From positions 186,001 through 250,000 of the forward strand of contig OZ251253.1 of the NCBI GenBank assembly GCA_965240325.2: a stretch of 64,000 nucleotides of DNA, written 5' to 3'. This stretch comes from Rebecca billardiae RCC1528 (Eukaryota > Haptophyta). Shown here in pieces: positions 51,067 to 62,598 of the stretch. Position 1 is the stretch's first letter. Every line of letters begins with the position of its first letter. The notes under the pieces are model-generated. The model searched no databases, was not told the origin of the DNA, and saw nothing but the letters and a program-made list of their open reading frames with translations. Both the position numbers and the translations under genes were made by a program.

Positions 51067-52023
51067 ATCCAATCCGCATGTCAATCGACCCAACCGTCGC
51101 TGAGAACGAACGACAAAACCCAGGGCAGGTGTCCACCACGAAGCCACGCCGCGCGCGCGCTGGCAGCGTGAGCCGGCGCGGTTGCAAAGGGTTGCCCAAA
51201 GGCAGAGAGATCAGCCAATGCGGCTACCTTCGGCAAGCACGCCACCTCAGCGTCAGCATCGGGTGGGGCCGTGAGGATACATGCCCTTGGATGCGGCTCC
51301 AGCCAAACGGCTCTCGACGCGGGGAGCCGCCATCGGCCGCGAGCGCGTACACGGATACACGTGCTGTCCTCGTGAACGAGGATTCAGGAGACGAGGCGCG
51401 GCCCGCGATGCGCAGGCAAGACCTAGGGAGTGGCTCACGCTTTGATCGCGGGTACGGGTACAGAAGGCGTGCGCACGCAACCACACCGCCTTCGTGAAGC
51501 GCGTGGGCAAGCTGCTGAAGCTCTCACGATGCGCGCTTACTTCTCATCTCCGTGCGCTCGCCGACCGCTCACGCTGCCTTCCGCGCGGCGGACCTGGGAA
51601 ACCTGCCACCTGGCGCGCACGACGCAGCGCGTAACGCGGAAGGTGGTAGATCTGCTGCCACGCTCCCGCTGCCGCCGCCGGCGGCGGCAGCGGCATGCCC
51701 ACGATGCGGCGACGACGGTGCTGATGACTATCACTGCCAAAGTGTCGTTTTTTCGGCGCTCACGCGTGCAACGGGTCCTAAGCGGTTCACGACACGCGAG
51801 TCAGTCGGACCACTTAGACGATATGACTGCTCTCACTCGTCAGTCGTCGTCCAGAGCCGCCGCCGAGCAGCGGCCCGGCGGCCGCGGCCTAGCGCATGTG
51901 CAGGACAGCCGGATGACTCTAAGGAGGCAGTGGTCGTCCCCGGGAGTGCCGGCCAATAGTTTGTCAGGCGGCGTCCGAGGCCGCCGACCGGGCTGTGTCA
52001 CAAGCAACCCCACCTGCCCGCGC

Positions 52024-52806
52024 TCACAGCGCGCCGCCGATCGCCGCGGTGATCGACACGCCGCCCAGGACGATCACCAGCGCGGTCACCGCCCCCGCGA
52101 ACCGCCCCGGGTCGACGCGCCGGTTGATCCACGTGCCGGCCACGCTCGCGACCAGCACGCCCGGCACCGCGGCGAGGCTCTGCGAGAGCAGGTTGGAGGT
52201 GAGCAGCCCGGCGGCGGCGAAGTTGTACATCGCGAGCGCCTGCACGGGCAGGAAGAAGCGCGAGAGCATCGTCCGCTGCTCCGCGGGCGACCACTCGCGC
52301 AACGTCCCAAACACAACCGCCGGCGGGCCGGGCTCGGCCACCGCGCCGCCGAGCAGCCCGGCGCACAGCCCGAAGAGCGCCGTCTTGGCGAAGGGCAGCG
52401 TGCGCAGCTCGGCGGCGGGGCGCGCGCCGCCGCCTTGCGCGCGCTCCTCGCCCACCAGCTCGAGCGAGGGCAGCTCGCAGAAGTCCGCGTCCGGCCGCGC
52501 GCAGTCCGGGCGGCGCAGCTTCCAGCCGCCGTACCCGACGAGCAGGACTCCGACCACGCCGCGCACGAGGTGCGGGTCGAGGCTGACGAGCGCGCGCACG
52601 CCGAGGGGCACGCCGACGAGCGCGGCGGCGAAGAGCGTGAGCGACTCGACCCACCGCCCCGTCGCGCGCATCTGCCCGTCGAGCAGGTCGGTCACCAAGT
52701 TGGCCGTGACGAGCACGGACGAGACGGCGGTCACGAGCGGCGCCGCCGCCGTCACGTCGAGGTCCGGGCGGTGAGTACGGGCTTTCCGATGGCGGCCGAG
52801 GTTCAT
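52024..52806 (-). CDS. TSUP (TauE/SafE) family membrane transporter
   Basis: The product has 260 residues from MNLGRHRKARTHRPDLD at 52806; the frame is open further upstream but loses coding character. It shows about seven to eight hydrophobic spans. The family signature is in [20 protein letters not shown], the Gly-rich loop followed by PP, then RTMLSRFFLPVQALAMYNFA and PGVLVASVAGTWINRRVDPG, the second repeat's core. TSUP proteins export sulfite, sulfoacetate or related organic anions across the plasma or an organelle membrane; the substrate is not predictable. The first repeat (VTAVSSVLVTANLVTDLLDG) is shorter than usual, so an N-terminal exon may be missing. Confidence 0.78.
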   Translation of the reverse strand: MNLGRHRKARTHRPDLDVTAAAPLVTAVSSVLVTANLVTDLLDGQMRATGRWVESLTLFAAALVGVPLGVRALVSLDPHLVRGVVGVLLVGYGGWKLRRPDCARPDADFCELPSLELVGEERAQGGGARPAAELRTLPFAKTALFGLCAGLLGGAVAEPGPPAVVFGTLREWSPAEQRTMLSRFFLPVQALAMYNFAAAGLLTSNLLSQSLAAVPGVLVASVAGTWINRRVDPGRFAGAVTALVIVLGGVSITAAIGGAL

Positions 52807-53202
52807 GCATGGCCGACGCCGCCATCGGCGAGCCCGCTGCGCCGCGCACCGGCTGCTTCGTCGCCAGTGCTCGACGGAGCGCGCTGCTATTACGCGCGCC
52901 GGCGCACCGGCGCGGCGCGCGCATGCTCCGCCCGAGGTGGGGCCCAAACAAACTTGGTCACGTCCTCTCACCTCCCACTCTGTTGATCTGTGTGGCTCCT
53001 GCTCAGGGACCCACACACATCACCCGGCCTCTCCCACCCCTCTGTTGGGTCTGTGTGCGCCCGCGGGGATAGCCCGCGTGCCGGGGCCATGCGTCCCAGC
53101 CATTGCGGAGTCCACGGTCCACCGCGAGTTGCGACCGGCTGCCAGCGTGCGCGCAGGATGGCTGCCGATGTGCGAACGTCGGTGTAGCTGTGTGCGCCGT
53201 GC

Positions 53203-54416
53203 GTGCATGTGCACGCGGGGACAGTGGTGCTGCACGGCGGGCACGGCGCGGCGGGCGGGGACGAGGCGGTGCTTCTGCACGGCGCGGGCACAGTGCCGTC
53301 GGCGCAGCCCGCGCGGCCGCCACCGCTGCACCCGACGAGCGCCGACGATGGCGCTGCGGCCGGCGGCGGCGGCGGCAGCGGCGGCGGCGGTGGCGGCGGC
53401 GCGGTCGAGGGTGCCTCGGGTGCGGGCGGCAGCGGCTTTGACGAGGCGCTGCTGCGCGAGAGCCTGACCCCCGGGGCTCGGGCCGTGCACCCGACGCGCA
53501 CCCTCCTGCGCGCGGTCGGCCTTGACAACGCCACCGCCGGCCGCGGCGCGCAGCAGTCCGCACCCGCCCAGCCGCCACCGATCGCCTTCTATCGGCCCCG
53601 CGCGGCGCTCGACGCGCGAGCGGTAGCGCGCGCAGAGGAGCGGAGGCCGGTCGGTGGCGTGTACGACCTGGCGCAGCCCCCGCCGCTGCACTACGAGGCG
53701 ACGGGCGCCGCCGCCGCTCCCACGACTCGGCCTCAGTCGGCCACACCGCGCGCACCCAGCTTGGCCGCCTCGGCTGCCGCCGCTGCCGAGGCGGCCGCGC
53801 GCGCGCATGCGCACGCCGCAGCCGTGTGCGGCCGGTCGCACCCCGCGACGGCGCTGTTCGCCCACGCAGCGGCGCCCGAGGGCGCCGGCGCGCACGCCGC
53901 GCGCGCGATGGACGCGCTCTCACGGCGCACGAGCGGCACAGAGCCCTCCACGAGCGCCACACCGCCGCCCTCGCGCCCAGCCTGCAGCCCGCGTGGCAGG
54001 ACCGGCCCATGCTGCCGACCTCGCGCGCCGCCCTCGCGCGGCTCAGCCTGTACCTCGAGTACATGGGCACGCGCGACTACGCGGCCGAGCTGCTCCGCGA
54101 GTCCGTGCTCGCAGACCAGCCGCAGATCCGGCGCGCGCCGCGGCCGGCGGTCGTCGTGGGCGCCGCCTCGCCCGCGCCGAGGGCGACCGGGCCGAGCGCT
54201 GCGTCGGGCCTCCGCCCCGCTGACCGTGTGGTGAGCCGGCGCCCCATGCCCGCGCCGCACGATGGCGGCTCGCCCTCGCCCGCGTCGAGCCGGAGAGCGC
54301 GCATGCTCTCGCTCAGTGCGCGCGAGCTCAACCGGCTGCCGCACAACACGCGCTACGCGCACGCCCACGGGCGCGGCGCGACGCGTCGCACTGCCGAGCA
54401 GCGCGCTGCGCTGTGA
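53203..54416 (+). CDS. hypothetical protein, frame change near 53.9 kb
   Basis: Two overlapping frames look like parts of one gene. The first (from 53203) contains SGFDEALLRESLTPGARAVH and ERRPVGGVYDLAQPPPLHYE. The second, ending at 54416, contains ALHERHTAALAPSLQPAW, LSLYLEYMGTRDYAAELLRE and LSLSARELNRLPHNTRYAH. Coding character passes from one to the other around 53905-53925 without clear GT-AG sites. Either a short intron or an indel (real or sequencing) lies there. The start is not certain: the first codons (VHVHAGTVVLHGGH) may continue from an upstream exon. The gene is divergent from the TSUP gene by about 400 bp. No family is recognised. Confidence 0.5.
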
Positions 54417-56570
54417 GGGCGAGCATGCCGATTGAGGTCCGACACTACGCCCGGCACACGCGCAGCCTCACTCCGTGCCCACTACTCGGGCCGCTCGGCT
54501 GCCAGGCCGTCGGCGTCGTCTGGACCGTAACATATATAGATATACTCGCGGATACGGCGCATACGCCTACGGACCGCCTAGCTAGGCCGCGCCAGGCGCG
54601 GCCCGCCTGCGAGGCCGCCGTCTGCTGAGACGGATGCATAAGTATGCGCCATCAAATATATGAGTCGGATCGTCTGGGCTCCGGCTCCGGTTCACCCGCC
54701 CCCCCCCCCCACCACTGGCACCGCCCCCCACGCCCCCGGCCCCAGCCACTCATTCATTCTGCCAGCTCCGTTCACTCGTCTTGGGGCTTGCGGCCCCCGT
54801 GTTAATGCTGCTTATGCTAGCGCGCTGCTTACCTTCGGACCTTGGCGGGGCTGGGGCTAGGGGGCGGGGGCCACCGACCGCCAGTCGAACTCGCAGACGA
54901 CCGCCTTGCCGACAGCTAGACGACCCACCACAACGATTCCCCGGTGGGGTGGGCGGTCATTTTCGAGAACTTCCAAACCGGCGTTTCCGTCCCGAACTCT
55001 AAGCCAGTAAGTTACTTGGGGTACCCCAAGTAATCGGAGTACTTTATTCTTTCAGGCTCCCGCCAAGCGCTTTGATTAGGAGTTCCAAGCTGGCTCAAAG
55101 CTTTGCCAGCGCTCCACTGCGCGAAGCCAGGGCAAACCGCGAGCCCCGAGCTTTCGGGGGGCTCGAAGGTGGGCGGCTGGCGGGCGCACTGCGAGCCGGA
55201 GGGGGGGGGGGGGGGCGGCACTGCCCTGCGCGGTGCGCGCTGGTGTAGCTGCCGACGTGCCCGTGTAGGCGGCCTGCCAGCCTCAGATTGATTGGTTGCG
55301 TCCCACTGCGCCGTGCCCCCCGTCACCCAGCGTCGCTTGGGTACAGTCTCGGCCTCTCGCGGGAAAGCGGCGCCCCCGTCGGGCGGCGGCGGGCCGCAAG
55401 ATGAGATCGTGGTGCACTGCTGGGCTGACGCGCGGCGCGCTGTGCAGCTTGGCGTGGCTATGTACACATGCAATCGCGATGTGCTGTCCCCCGTAGTCAC
55501 GACAAGTACGCCACCAGTCCAAGCACGCACGTCCAGGAGGCCGCCTGCGCCGTAGTACATACAGCTTCAGCGGAACCGCCGCATCCGCGACGCGATGGCG
55601 ACACAGATGGACAATGCCTCAAACGTCTGCATGCTCATGCGGCATTGCTGGTTGCAGGATGTGCGCATGGGATGCGATCAGGGCAGTATTCGCAACCCGC
55701 TCACCTATAGCTCCTCGTGAGAGCTCGGCCACGGATGGACTTGCGCCAGTCGGAACGCTTTGAAAAGCTACGACGGCTCGTGCTGTAGCACTTGCGCAGA
55801 CGTGCGAGGCCGCATGGCGCGCAACTGAGTAGGGCTATACACCGTCAGCAGCCCTCGCTCACTCCTCGTTGACTGTCCAGTGTCACTCATTCACACGGCT
55901 GCAGCACGATCGGCGGCGGCCCGCTGAGTGCTCGCCGATTGGCAGCGTGGGCGCGCGCACTGACCAGAGGCGGCAAGGTAGCAGCGGGCGACGCTGGCTA
56001 CTGTTAGTTCACGTCTCTGATGGCGCTCCAGACCACTCCCCAGCTGCACGGCCGCGCGCGCCCCGTGCGATGCGACGTTAGCCGTCGCAAGACCGCTCGC
56101 CCCGCAATCGCCCACAACCCAACTTTTGGCCGCCTTCGCGGCCGCCTGCCCGTCTTTCGGTGTTTCCAATTCGCCGCGGGCCCGCGCGATCCCGCCGCCC
56201 GCGCAACGAAGTACTTTCATCACTTGTACGGCTTGTACCGCTCGGCTCCCCTTTCTTTGCCGAAGAACGGGCATCTGCGTGTGTTTTGCACGGCTGTAAG
56301 TTCGTTTGTCTATGTGGGTACTCGTTCTTTCGTTTGAGAAATCACGAAAATGTCCTCCCCGCCCACCCGGCAATCGTCGTGGTGATTCAGACGGGCATTG
56401 CCGGGTTGCACCCGGCAATGCTGCATTCACCCCGGTCCTACCGGAATGCAGGGCTCGCCCCGCTGGCCGCTCCAAGTAGTGCCGCGCCCGCACTGCGGCC
56501 ACTTCATCGTCATCAAATATATTGCATGTATTCAGCATCGTCAATAATGATGATATATTATTCATGCAGG
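54417..56570. other. 2.1-kb intergenic region
   Basis: It includes a C-run near 54700, a 22-bp perfect palindrome at 55012-55033 (TTACTTGGGGT and its complement), a 15-G run at 55201-55215, and short inverted ATTGCCGGGT/ACCCGGCAAT units near 56370-56420. A minus-strand frame at 55012-55560 begins at the palindrome but has no family signal. Confidence 0.5.
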
Positions 56571-56571
56571 A

Positions 56572-56586
56572 CTCTCTCTCTCTCTC

Positions 56587-56658
<72 letters not shown>
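56572..56658. repeat. (CT)n microsatellite
   Basis: 87 bp of CT dinucleotides with one G interruption. It begins after CATGCAGGA. Confidence 0.95.
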
Positions 56659-56660
<2 letters not shown>

Positions 56661-56928
56661 TCCCCTTTATTACGGGTTCCGGGTGATCAGACAGTGGCCG
56701 GCGGCCGAAGCCTCCCTGAGCCCTACTCCCTGGCCAGCCCCCAATTCCACTGAGGCTGCGTGCTGCAGATATCGCTCGGGCAGGAGCCTAAGTGGCAGGT
56801 GCCGGTCACCATCACATCGTCGGTCCGCCAGCGGTCGGTCACTCTCAGGCCAGGGTCCGGCAGTTCAAATACGGCGCGAGCAAACTCAGTAGGGCGCCAG
56901 CCCAGGAGCACTGGTCGGTGCCCGCATG

Positions 56929-57440
56929 ATGGTATGGTACTGCTGCACGCATGGTATGGTTATGGTACTGCAGTGCGCGCATGGTATGGTAATGCAGCAT
57001 GGCCGTGTATGGCATGAGTACTGCTGCGCGCATGGTATGGTACTGCATGGTACTGTATACATATGGTATCATGGTACTGCTGCTGTGCGCATGGTATGGT
57101 ACTGATGACATGGTATTAGGTACTGCATGATGGCGTACGTACTGTAGCTATGGTATGCGGTACTGCTGCGCGCATGGTACATATATGGTACTGCTGCGCG
57201 CATCAGCATGGTATATGGTACTGCATGGTAATGTCGTAGTATGGTAGGTTATATGGTACTGCTGTGCGCATGGTATGGTACTGCATCATGGTACGGTGGT
57301 ACTGCTGTGCGCATGGTGTATGGTAATGCCGCATCAGGCTGTATGGTAGTGAGTAACTACTGCTGCGCGCATGGTATGGTACTGCATGGTACTGTATACA
57401 ATACATATGGTATGGTACTGCTGCTGTGCGCATGGTATGG
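56929..57440. repeat. TATGGTACTGC-type minisatellite, left part
   Basis: Irregular copies of GCGCGCATGGTATGGTACTGC run up to the copia element 2 insertion. The same array continues at 62599-63145, so the element split one array. Confidence 0.9.
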
Positions 57441-58386
57441 TGTTGAGCTGACGAGGCCAGGGGCGCGCATCTCAGCAGATGGCGTCGCCGGCGGTGAGTC
57501 AGGGCCGGTGCTGCAGCAGGCAGACCGGCGGCGCAGCTGCTGCAGAGCAGCAGTGCGGATGAACTGGCACAGTCTGGGGCACGCATCTCAGCAGATGGCG
57601 TTGCCGCTGGGGTGTCAGGGCTGGCGCCGCATCAGGCGGGCCGGCAGCAGCAGCTGCTGCGGAGCAGTGGCTGGCAGCGCGCGCGTCCAGGACGCGCGCG
57701 GCAGCAGACGCGCGAGCGCGGAGCAGCGCGGGCGCAGCGGCGCGGGCGCGGAGCAGCGCGGGCGCAGCGGCGCGGGAGCGCGGAGCAGCGCGGGGCGCGC
57801 GGAGCAGCGCGGGCAGCGCGGAGCAGCGCGGAGCAGCGCGGAGCAGCGCGGAGCGCGCGGAGCAGCGCGGAGCAGCGCGGAGCAGCGCGGAGCAGCGCGG
57901 AGCAGCGCGGAGCAGCGCGGAGCAGCGCGGAGCAGCGCGGAGCGCGCGGAGCAGCGCGGAGCAGCGCGGAGCAGCGCGGAGCAGCGCGGAGCGGCGCGGA
58001 GCAGCGCGGAGCAGCGCGGGCGTCATGCTGGTACACTGGATTTGTCCAAGGAAAGCAGGTGAGCAGCACCGGACATGGACGAGAAGCAGTGGTACAAAGT
58101 TGAGCGGCAACAGGACGGCGGACGGTGCGATCGCCGATTGGCTGATCGCGGCAAAATCTGGGTAAGTCGGCACGGCGATGATACTACCGCCCCGAGCCCA
58201 GGAGCGATCGGAGCTCGATCGCTGTTTTGGCCCGGCGCAAGAGCGCCGGAAATAAGGGCCAGGTTCAGAGGCTTGAGAGCTGATGAGATCGCGAGGCATG
58301 TGATCCTCGCGGTGGCGTCCGTCCTGTCGTGCGCGGTGAGCTTTTAGCAGGGCTCGAGACGCTCGGAGCTTGCGGTAATCCCAATA
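57441..58386 (+). repeat. 5' LTR of copia element 2
   Basis: 946 bp, TGTTGAGCTGACGAGG to AATCCCAATA. It contains a run of the 10-bp unit GGAGCAGCGC at about 57781-58018. The only difference I noticed from the 3' LTR is one base in that run (GGAGCGGCGC near 57991). Confidence 0.93.
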
Positions 58387-61300
58387 TGCGCGCAGCAACC
58401 CCAGGGAGGGAGTTGTCCGCACTGTCCTTTCTCATCGATTGGGCTGATGGGCACGAGCGGCCGCGGTTGCAGGATGGGCGGAACGAGGAACTCTGGCGTC
58501 GCATGGAATGCAGCAGAGGTTCCTGGCCGAGAGCGCGGGCAAACTGGCGACGCTCTCGATGGGGCATGGCGCTACGATGCCAGGGATCATCGGCATCATC
58601 TTCGCGCATGGCCCGGACGCGGAACTTCGCGTCGATTGGGAGGAACAGTACCTGTCGGTGATGAGCCCGACACGACAGCCTCCCGGAAGCTCACGATTGG
58701 ATCTGAGCGGATGCAGCTGGTGCAGGAGAACTACTGCGTGCAGCGGCGGATGACTGAGCAGCGCTACTGGCACGATCGGCGCGAGCACGCACCCCGAGCG
58801 CCGGGTGGCTGCACGGCAGCTGACGGCGGCGACGGCGGGCTCGGCGATCTACTCGGAGAAGCTGGCTCATCAACCTGTCCGGTGGTCTAGGGCACCGGAT
58901 GGCGGCTGGCAGCTGGACTGGGTTTTGCGGTCCGGCTGGCACGGCTGGCACGACCGGACTGGACACAGGTCCGGCGGTTGGCACACCCGGATCTATCGGA
59001 ATCGTCCGGGTGGAATCTGGCGACACGAGCGCCGTTACGGCGGCGGGCAGTGCTTGGCACTGGTCCTACGCCGGCAGCTGACGCGAGGCGCAGCTGGCAG
59101 TGCCACCGAGATGGCGGCGCTGGCGCGACTGTTGAGTCGCGGGAATCGCGCGCGCGCGAGGCGCGAGCGCGGGATCATGACGGGGCGGCGCAGCGGTGCC
59201 GAGACTACGTCTGCAGCTGACGCGAGGCGCAGCTGGCAGTGCCGCCGAGACGGCGGCGCTGGCGCGATCTTTGAGTCGCGGTATCCGCGCGCGCGCAAGG
59301 CGCGAGTGCGGGGTGACGGCGGGGCAGTGCATGGCACTCGGCCCACGCCGGGAGGTTCAGCTCGATTCCATGCTGCGGGCCGAGATCATTCGGCGGCAGG
59401 TGGGGACCCGACGCTGAGGCGTCGGAAGCACACGCACGGCGCAGGACGCCGGTGCGGCGTGTGTGCGCGCAGCAGCGCGCGGCAGTGGCTCGGCGGCGCT
59501 GGGCGCACCGAACCAGGTGGTCGTACGCCCGGTGGTGGCGGCGGCACCCACACGTCCACGCACGAAGCTCATCGCCTGGCTCAGGCGGCGGTGGCGACGG
59601 CGGGGATCGTGGCGGCGGCCAAGACGGCGGAGAGATACCGACTGGCTGCGAGGGCGGAGGAGGCAGCGGCGGCGGCGATCAGCGCGCGCCGCGCGCGGAG
59701 CAGCTCCGTGGCTTCAACGTACTCTGGTACGTATGTCGTGTAGACGACGGACGTCTCTTCACTTGCGTGACGTACGCATCGACGAGACCGACCTGGTCGA
59801 GGGGGGGCACTCGTCGCTGGGCGCACCTGACGGTGGCGCGTACGTGGGTGATGGTGACGGCGCCGCGGTAAGCGGCGGACATCGTCCGGTCGGCGGTGAC
59901 GCCGACGGTGAGGACGAGGACGGCGACGGCGGCGAGCAGCCAGCCGACGCCGGGAATGACGACGCGACAGAGTTCGACGTCGGGTACGACGACGACGCAG
60001 ATGCGTCAACGTCGGGGCGCGGGCGCAGCAGCGTGGACGCGGGACAGCGCGGGTGCAGCAGCGCGGGCGCGGATGACGGCGACGGCGGCGAGCAGCCAGC
60101 CGACGCCGGGAATGACGACGCGACAGAGTTCGACGTCGGGTACGACGACGACGCAGATGCGTCAACGTCGGGGCGCGGGCGCAGCAGCGTGGACGCGGGA
60201 CAGCGCGGGTGCAGCAGCGCGGGCGCGGATGACGGCGACGGCGGCGAGCAGCCAGCCGACGCCGGGAATGACGACGCGACAGAGTTCGACGTCGGGTACG
60301 ACGACGACGCAGATGCGTCAACGTCGGGGCGCGGGCGCAGCAGCGTGGACGCGGGACAGCGCGGGTGCAGCAGCGCGGGCGCACAGCCGTCGACGCCGAC
60401 GCCGCAGGGCGGGCGTGGCGGGACAGGCGCGTCGATGACGCAGCCGGGTCGGCAGGGTCAGATACCGCCGGCGGAATCACGGCGCGGGGCCGCAGCAGAT
60501 GCTGGCGGGCCGCCGCGCGGCGCAGGACGATGACGGCGACGGCGGCGAGCCGCCGGCCGACGCCGGTGACGACGACGCGACGGAGTTCGACGTCGGGAAC
60601 GACGGCGACGCAGATGCGTCGGCGTCGGCGCGCGAGCGCGGCAGCGCGGGCGCGGAACAGCGCGCGGGCGCGGCAGCGCGGGCGCGGAACAGCGCGCGGG
60701 CGCAGCAGCGCGGGCGCGGAACAGCGCGCGAGCGCAGCAGCGCGGGCGCGGAGCGCGCAGACGCGGCAGCGCAGGCGCGGAACAGCGCACGGGCGCGGCA
60801 GCGCAGGCGCGGAACAGCGCGCGGGCGCAGCAGCGCGTGCGCACAGCCGTCGACGCCGACGCCGCAGGGCGGGCGTGGCGGAGCAGGCGCGTCAGTGACA
60901 CAGCCTGGGTCGGCAGGGTCGGATCCCGCCGACGGAATACCGGCGCGGGGCCGCAGCAGATGCTGGCGGGCCGCCGCGTAGCACAGGTGCGCGGGCGCAG
61001 CAGCGCGGGCGCGGGTCAGCGCGGGCGCAGCAGCGCGGGCGCACGGGCGCACAGCCGCCGATGCAGCAGGCCGGCGATCGGGGCGGTGCGGGCGCGCCAT
61101 GGGCGCAGTCGCACTGGTGGTATGAGATACCACCGGCGCAACTTTGGCGCGGGACCGCCGCGCAGATGCGGGCGGGTTGCCGCGGGTCGCAGAGGCGATC
61201 GATGGCGGGCTCGAGCGATTCGGCACGAACGCGAGCACGCGGATACGGCTGCCAGAGGCAGCGGCGCGCGCGAGGCTGACCGACGCGGACAAGGCGTTGG

Positions 61301-61652
61301 TCCAGCGCGCGGAGATTGACGAGCTCGACGACTTGCTCACTTTGGGTGACTCTGTTTGGTCTAACAACCCAGGGGAATCCGGGTGGAGGTCGACGGGTGG
61401 CTGCATCATTGTCTTCTACAATGGATCGCCGGTGTCGTGGCACAGCAGCGGGCTGCAGGTTATGGCCCAGCTGAGCTCGACGGAGGCGGAGTACGTGGCG
61501 TGAGGTCAATGTACCACGCCGACATCATGACGAAGGCGACGGACGACGCTGCTACGTTTGAGTGGCACGTCGACGCCATCATGGTGTGCGACACCCGACG
61601 CGCGCGCGATGAGCGGCGCTACTCGCTCGCGGCTATGGCTGTCGAGGGGGGG
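58387..61652 (+). pseudogene. internal region of copia element 2, degraded gag-pol
   Basis: 58.4-58.75 kb retains a gag-like frame fragment (MGHGATMPGIIGIIFAHGPD). 59080-59350 is a 137-bp tandem duplication. 59.72-60.53 kb is the linker after integrase (VRIDETDLVEGGHSSLGAPD) with an in-frame triplication. 61144-61503 joins the end of RT (FGTNASTRIRLPEAAARARL) directly to RNase H (STGGCIIVFYNGSPVSWHSS), a deletion of about 75 codons relative to element 1, and stops right after STEAEYVA. 61510-61600 keeps DIMTKATD in another frame. No catalytic RT or integrase residues remain. Confidence 0.85.
59916..60383 (+). repeat. 156-bp unit repeated three times in the copia linker
   Basis: Units start at 59916, 60072 and 60228 and are practically identical. 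Each encodes 52 residues including ATEFDVGYDDDADASTSGRG. Element 1 has a single unit at the corresponding place (about 1048-1203). Confidence 0.9.
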
Positions 61653-62598
61653 TGTTGAGCTGACGAGGCCAGGGGCGCGCATCTCAGCAGATGGCGTCGC
61701 CGGCGGTGAGTCAGGGCCGGTGCTGCAGCAGGCAGACCGGCGGCGCAGCTGCTGCAGAGCAGCAGTGCGGATGAACTGGCACAGTCTGGGGCACGCATCT
61801 CAGCAGATGGCGTTGCCGCTGGGGTGTCAGGGCTGGCGCCGCATCAGGCGGGCCGGCAGCAGCAGCTGCTGCGGAGCAGTGGCTGGCAGCGCGCGCGTCC
61901 AGGACGCGCGCGGCAGCAGACGCGCGAGCGCGGAGCAGCGCGGGCGCAGCGGCGCGGGCGCGGAGCAGCGCGGGCGCAGCGGCGCGGGAGCGCGGAGCAG
62001 CGCGGGGCGCGCGGAGCAGCGCGGGCAGCGCGGAGCAGCGCGGAGCAGCGCGGAGCAGCGCGGAGCGCGCGGAGCAGCGCGGAGCAGCGCGGAGCAGCGC
62101 GGAGCAGCGCGGAGCAGCGCGGAGCAGCGCGGAGCAGCGCGGAGCAGCGCGGAGCGCGCGGAGCAGCGCGGAGCAGCGCGGAGCAGCGCGGAGCAGCGCG
62201 GAGCAGCGCGGAGCAGCGCGGAGCAGCGCGGGCGTCATGCTGGTACACTGGATTTGTCCAAGGAAAGCAGGTGAGCAGCACCGGACATGGACGAGAAGCA
62301 GTGGTACAAAGTTGAGCGGCAACAGGACGGCGGACGGTGCGATCGCCGATTGGCTGATCGCGGCAAAATCTGGGTAAGTCGGCACGGCGATGATACTACC
62401 GCCCCGAGCCCAGGAGCGATCGGAGCTCGATCGCTGTTTTGGCCCGGCGCAAGAGCGCCGGAAATAAGGGCCAGGTTCAGAGGCTTGAGAGCTGATGAGA
62501 TCGCGAGGCATGTGATCCTCGCGGTGGCGTCCGTCCTGTCGTGCGCGGTGAGCTTTTAGCAGGGCTCGAGACGCTCGGAGCTTGCGGTAATCCCAATA
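61653..62598 (+). repeat. 3' LTR of copia element 2
   Basis: It has the same length as, and nearly the same sequence as, the 5' LTR, directly after GTCGAGGGGGGG. The GGAGCAGCGC run is at about 61995-62228. Confidence 0.93.

Larger units (their letters stand above)
57441..62598 (+). mobile_element. copia element 2: complete LTRs, defective interior
   Basis: The element is 5,158 bp with LTRs 57441-58386 and 61653-62598, both 946 bp. It is flanked by TATGG on both sides (57436-57440 and 62599-62603), a 5-bp target duplication as expected for copia, though TATGG is also part of the host repeat. The interior lacks integrase core and reverse transcriptase. The polypurine tract before the 3' LTR is intact. 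It is a non-autonomous derivative that would depend on proteins of a relative such as element 1. Confidence 0.92.

Noticed and set aside
55012-55560. 182-codon minus-strand frame
   Set aside because: It runs through a G-run and a palindrome, has no family signal and no conserved composition.
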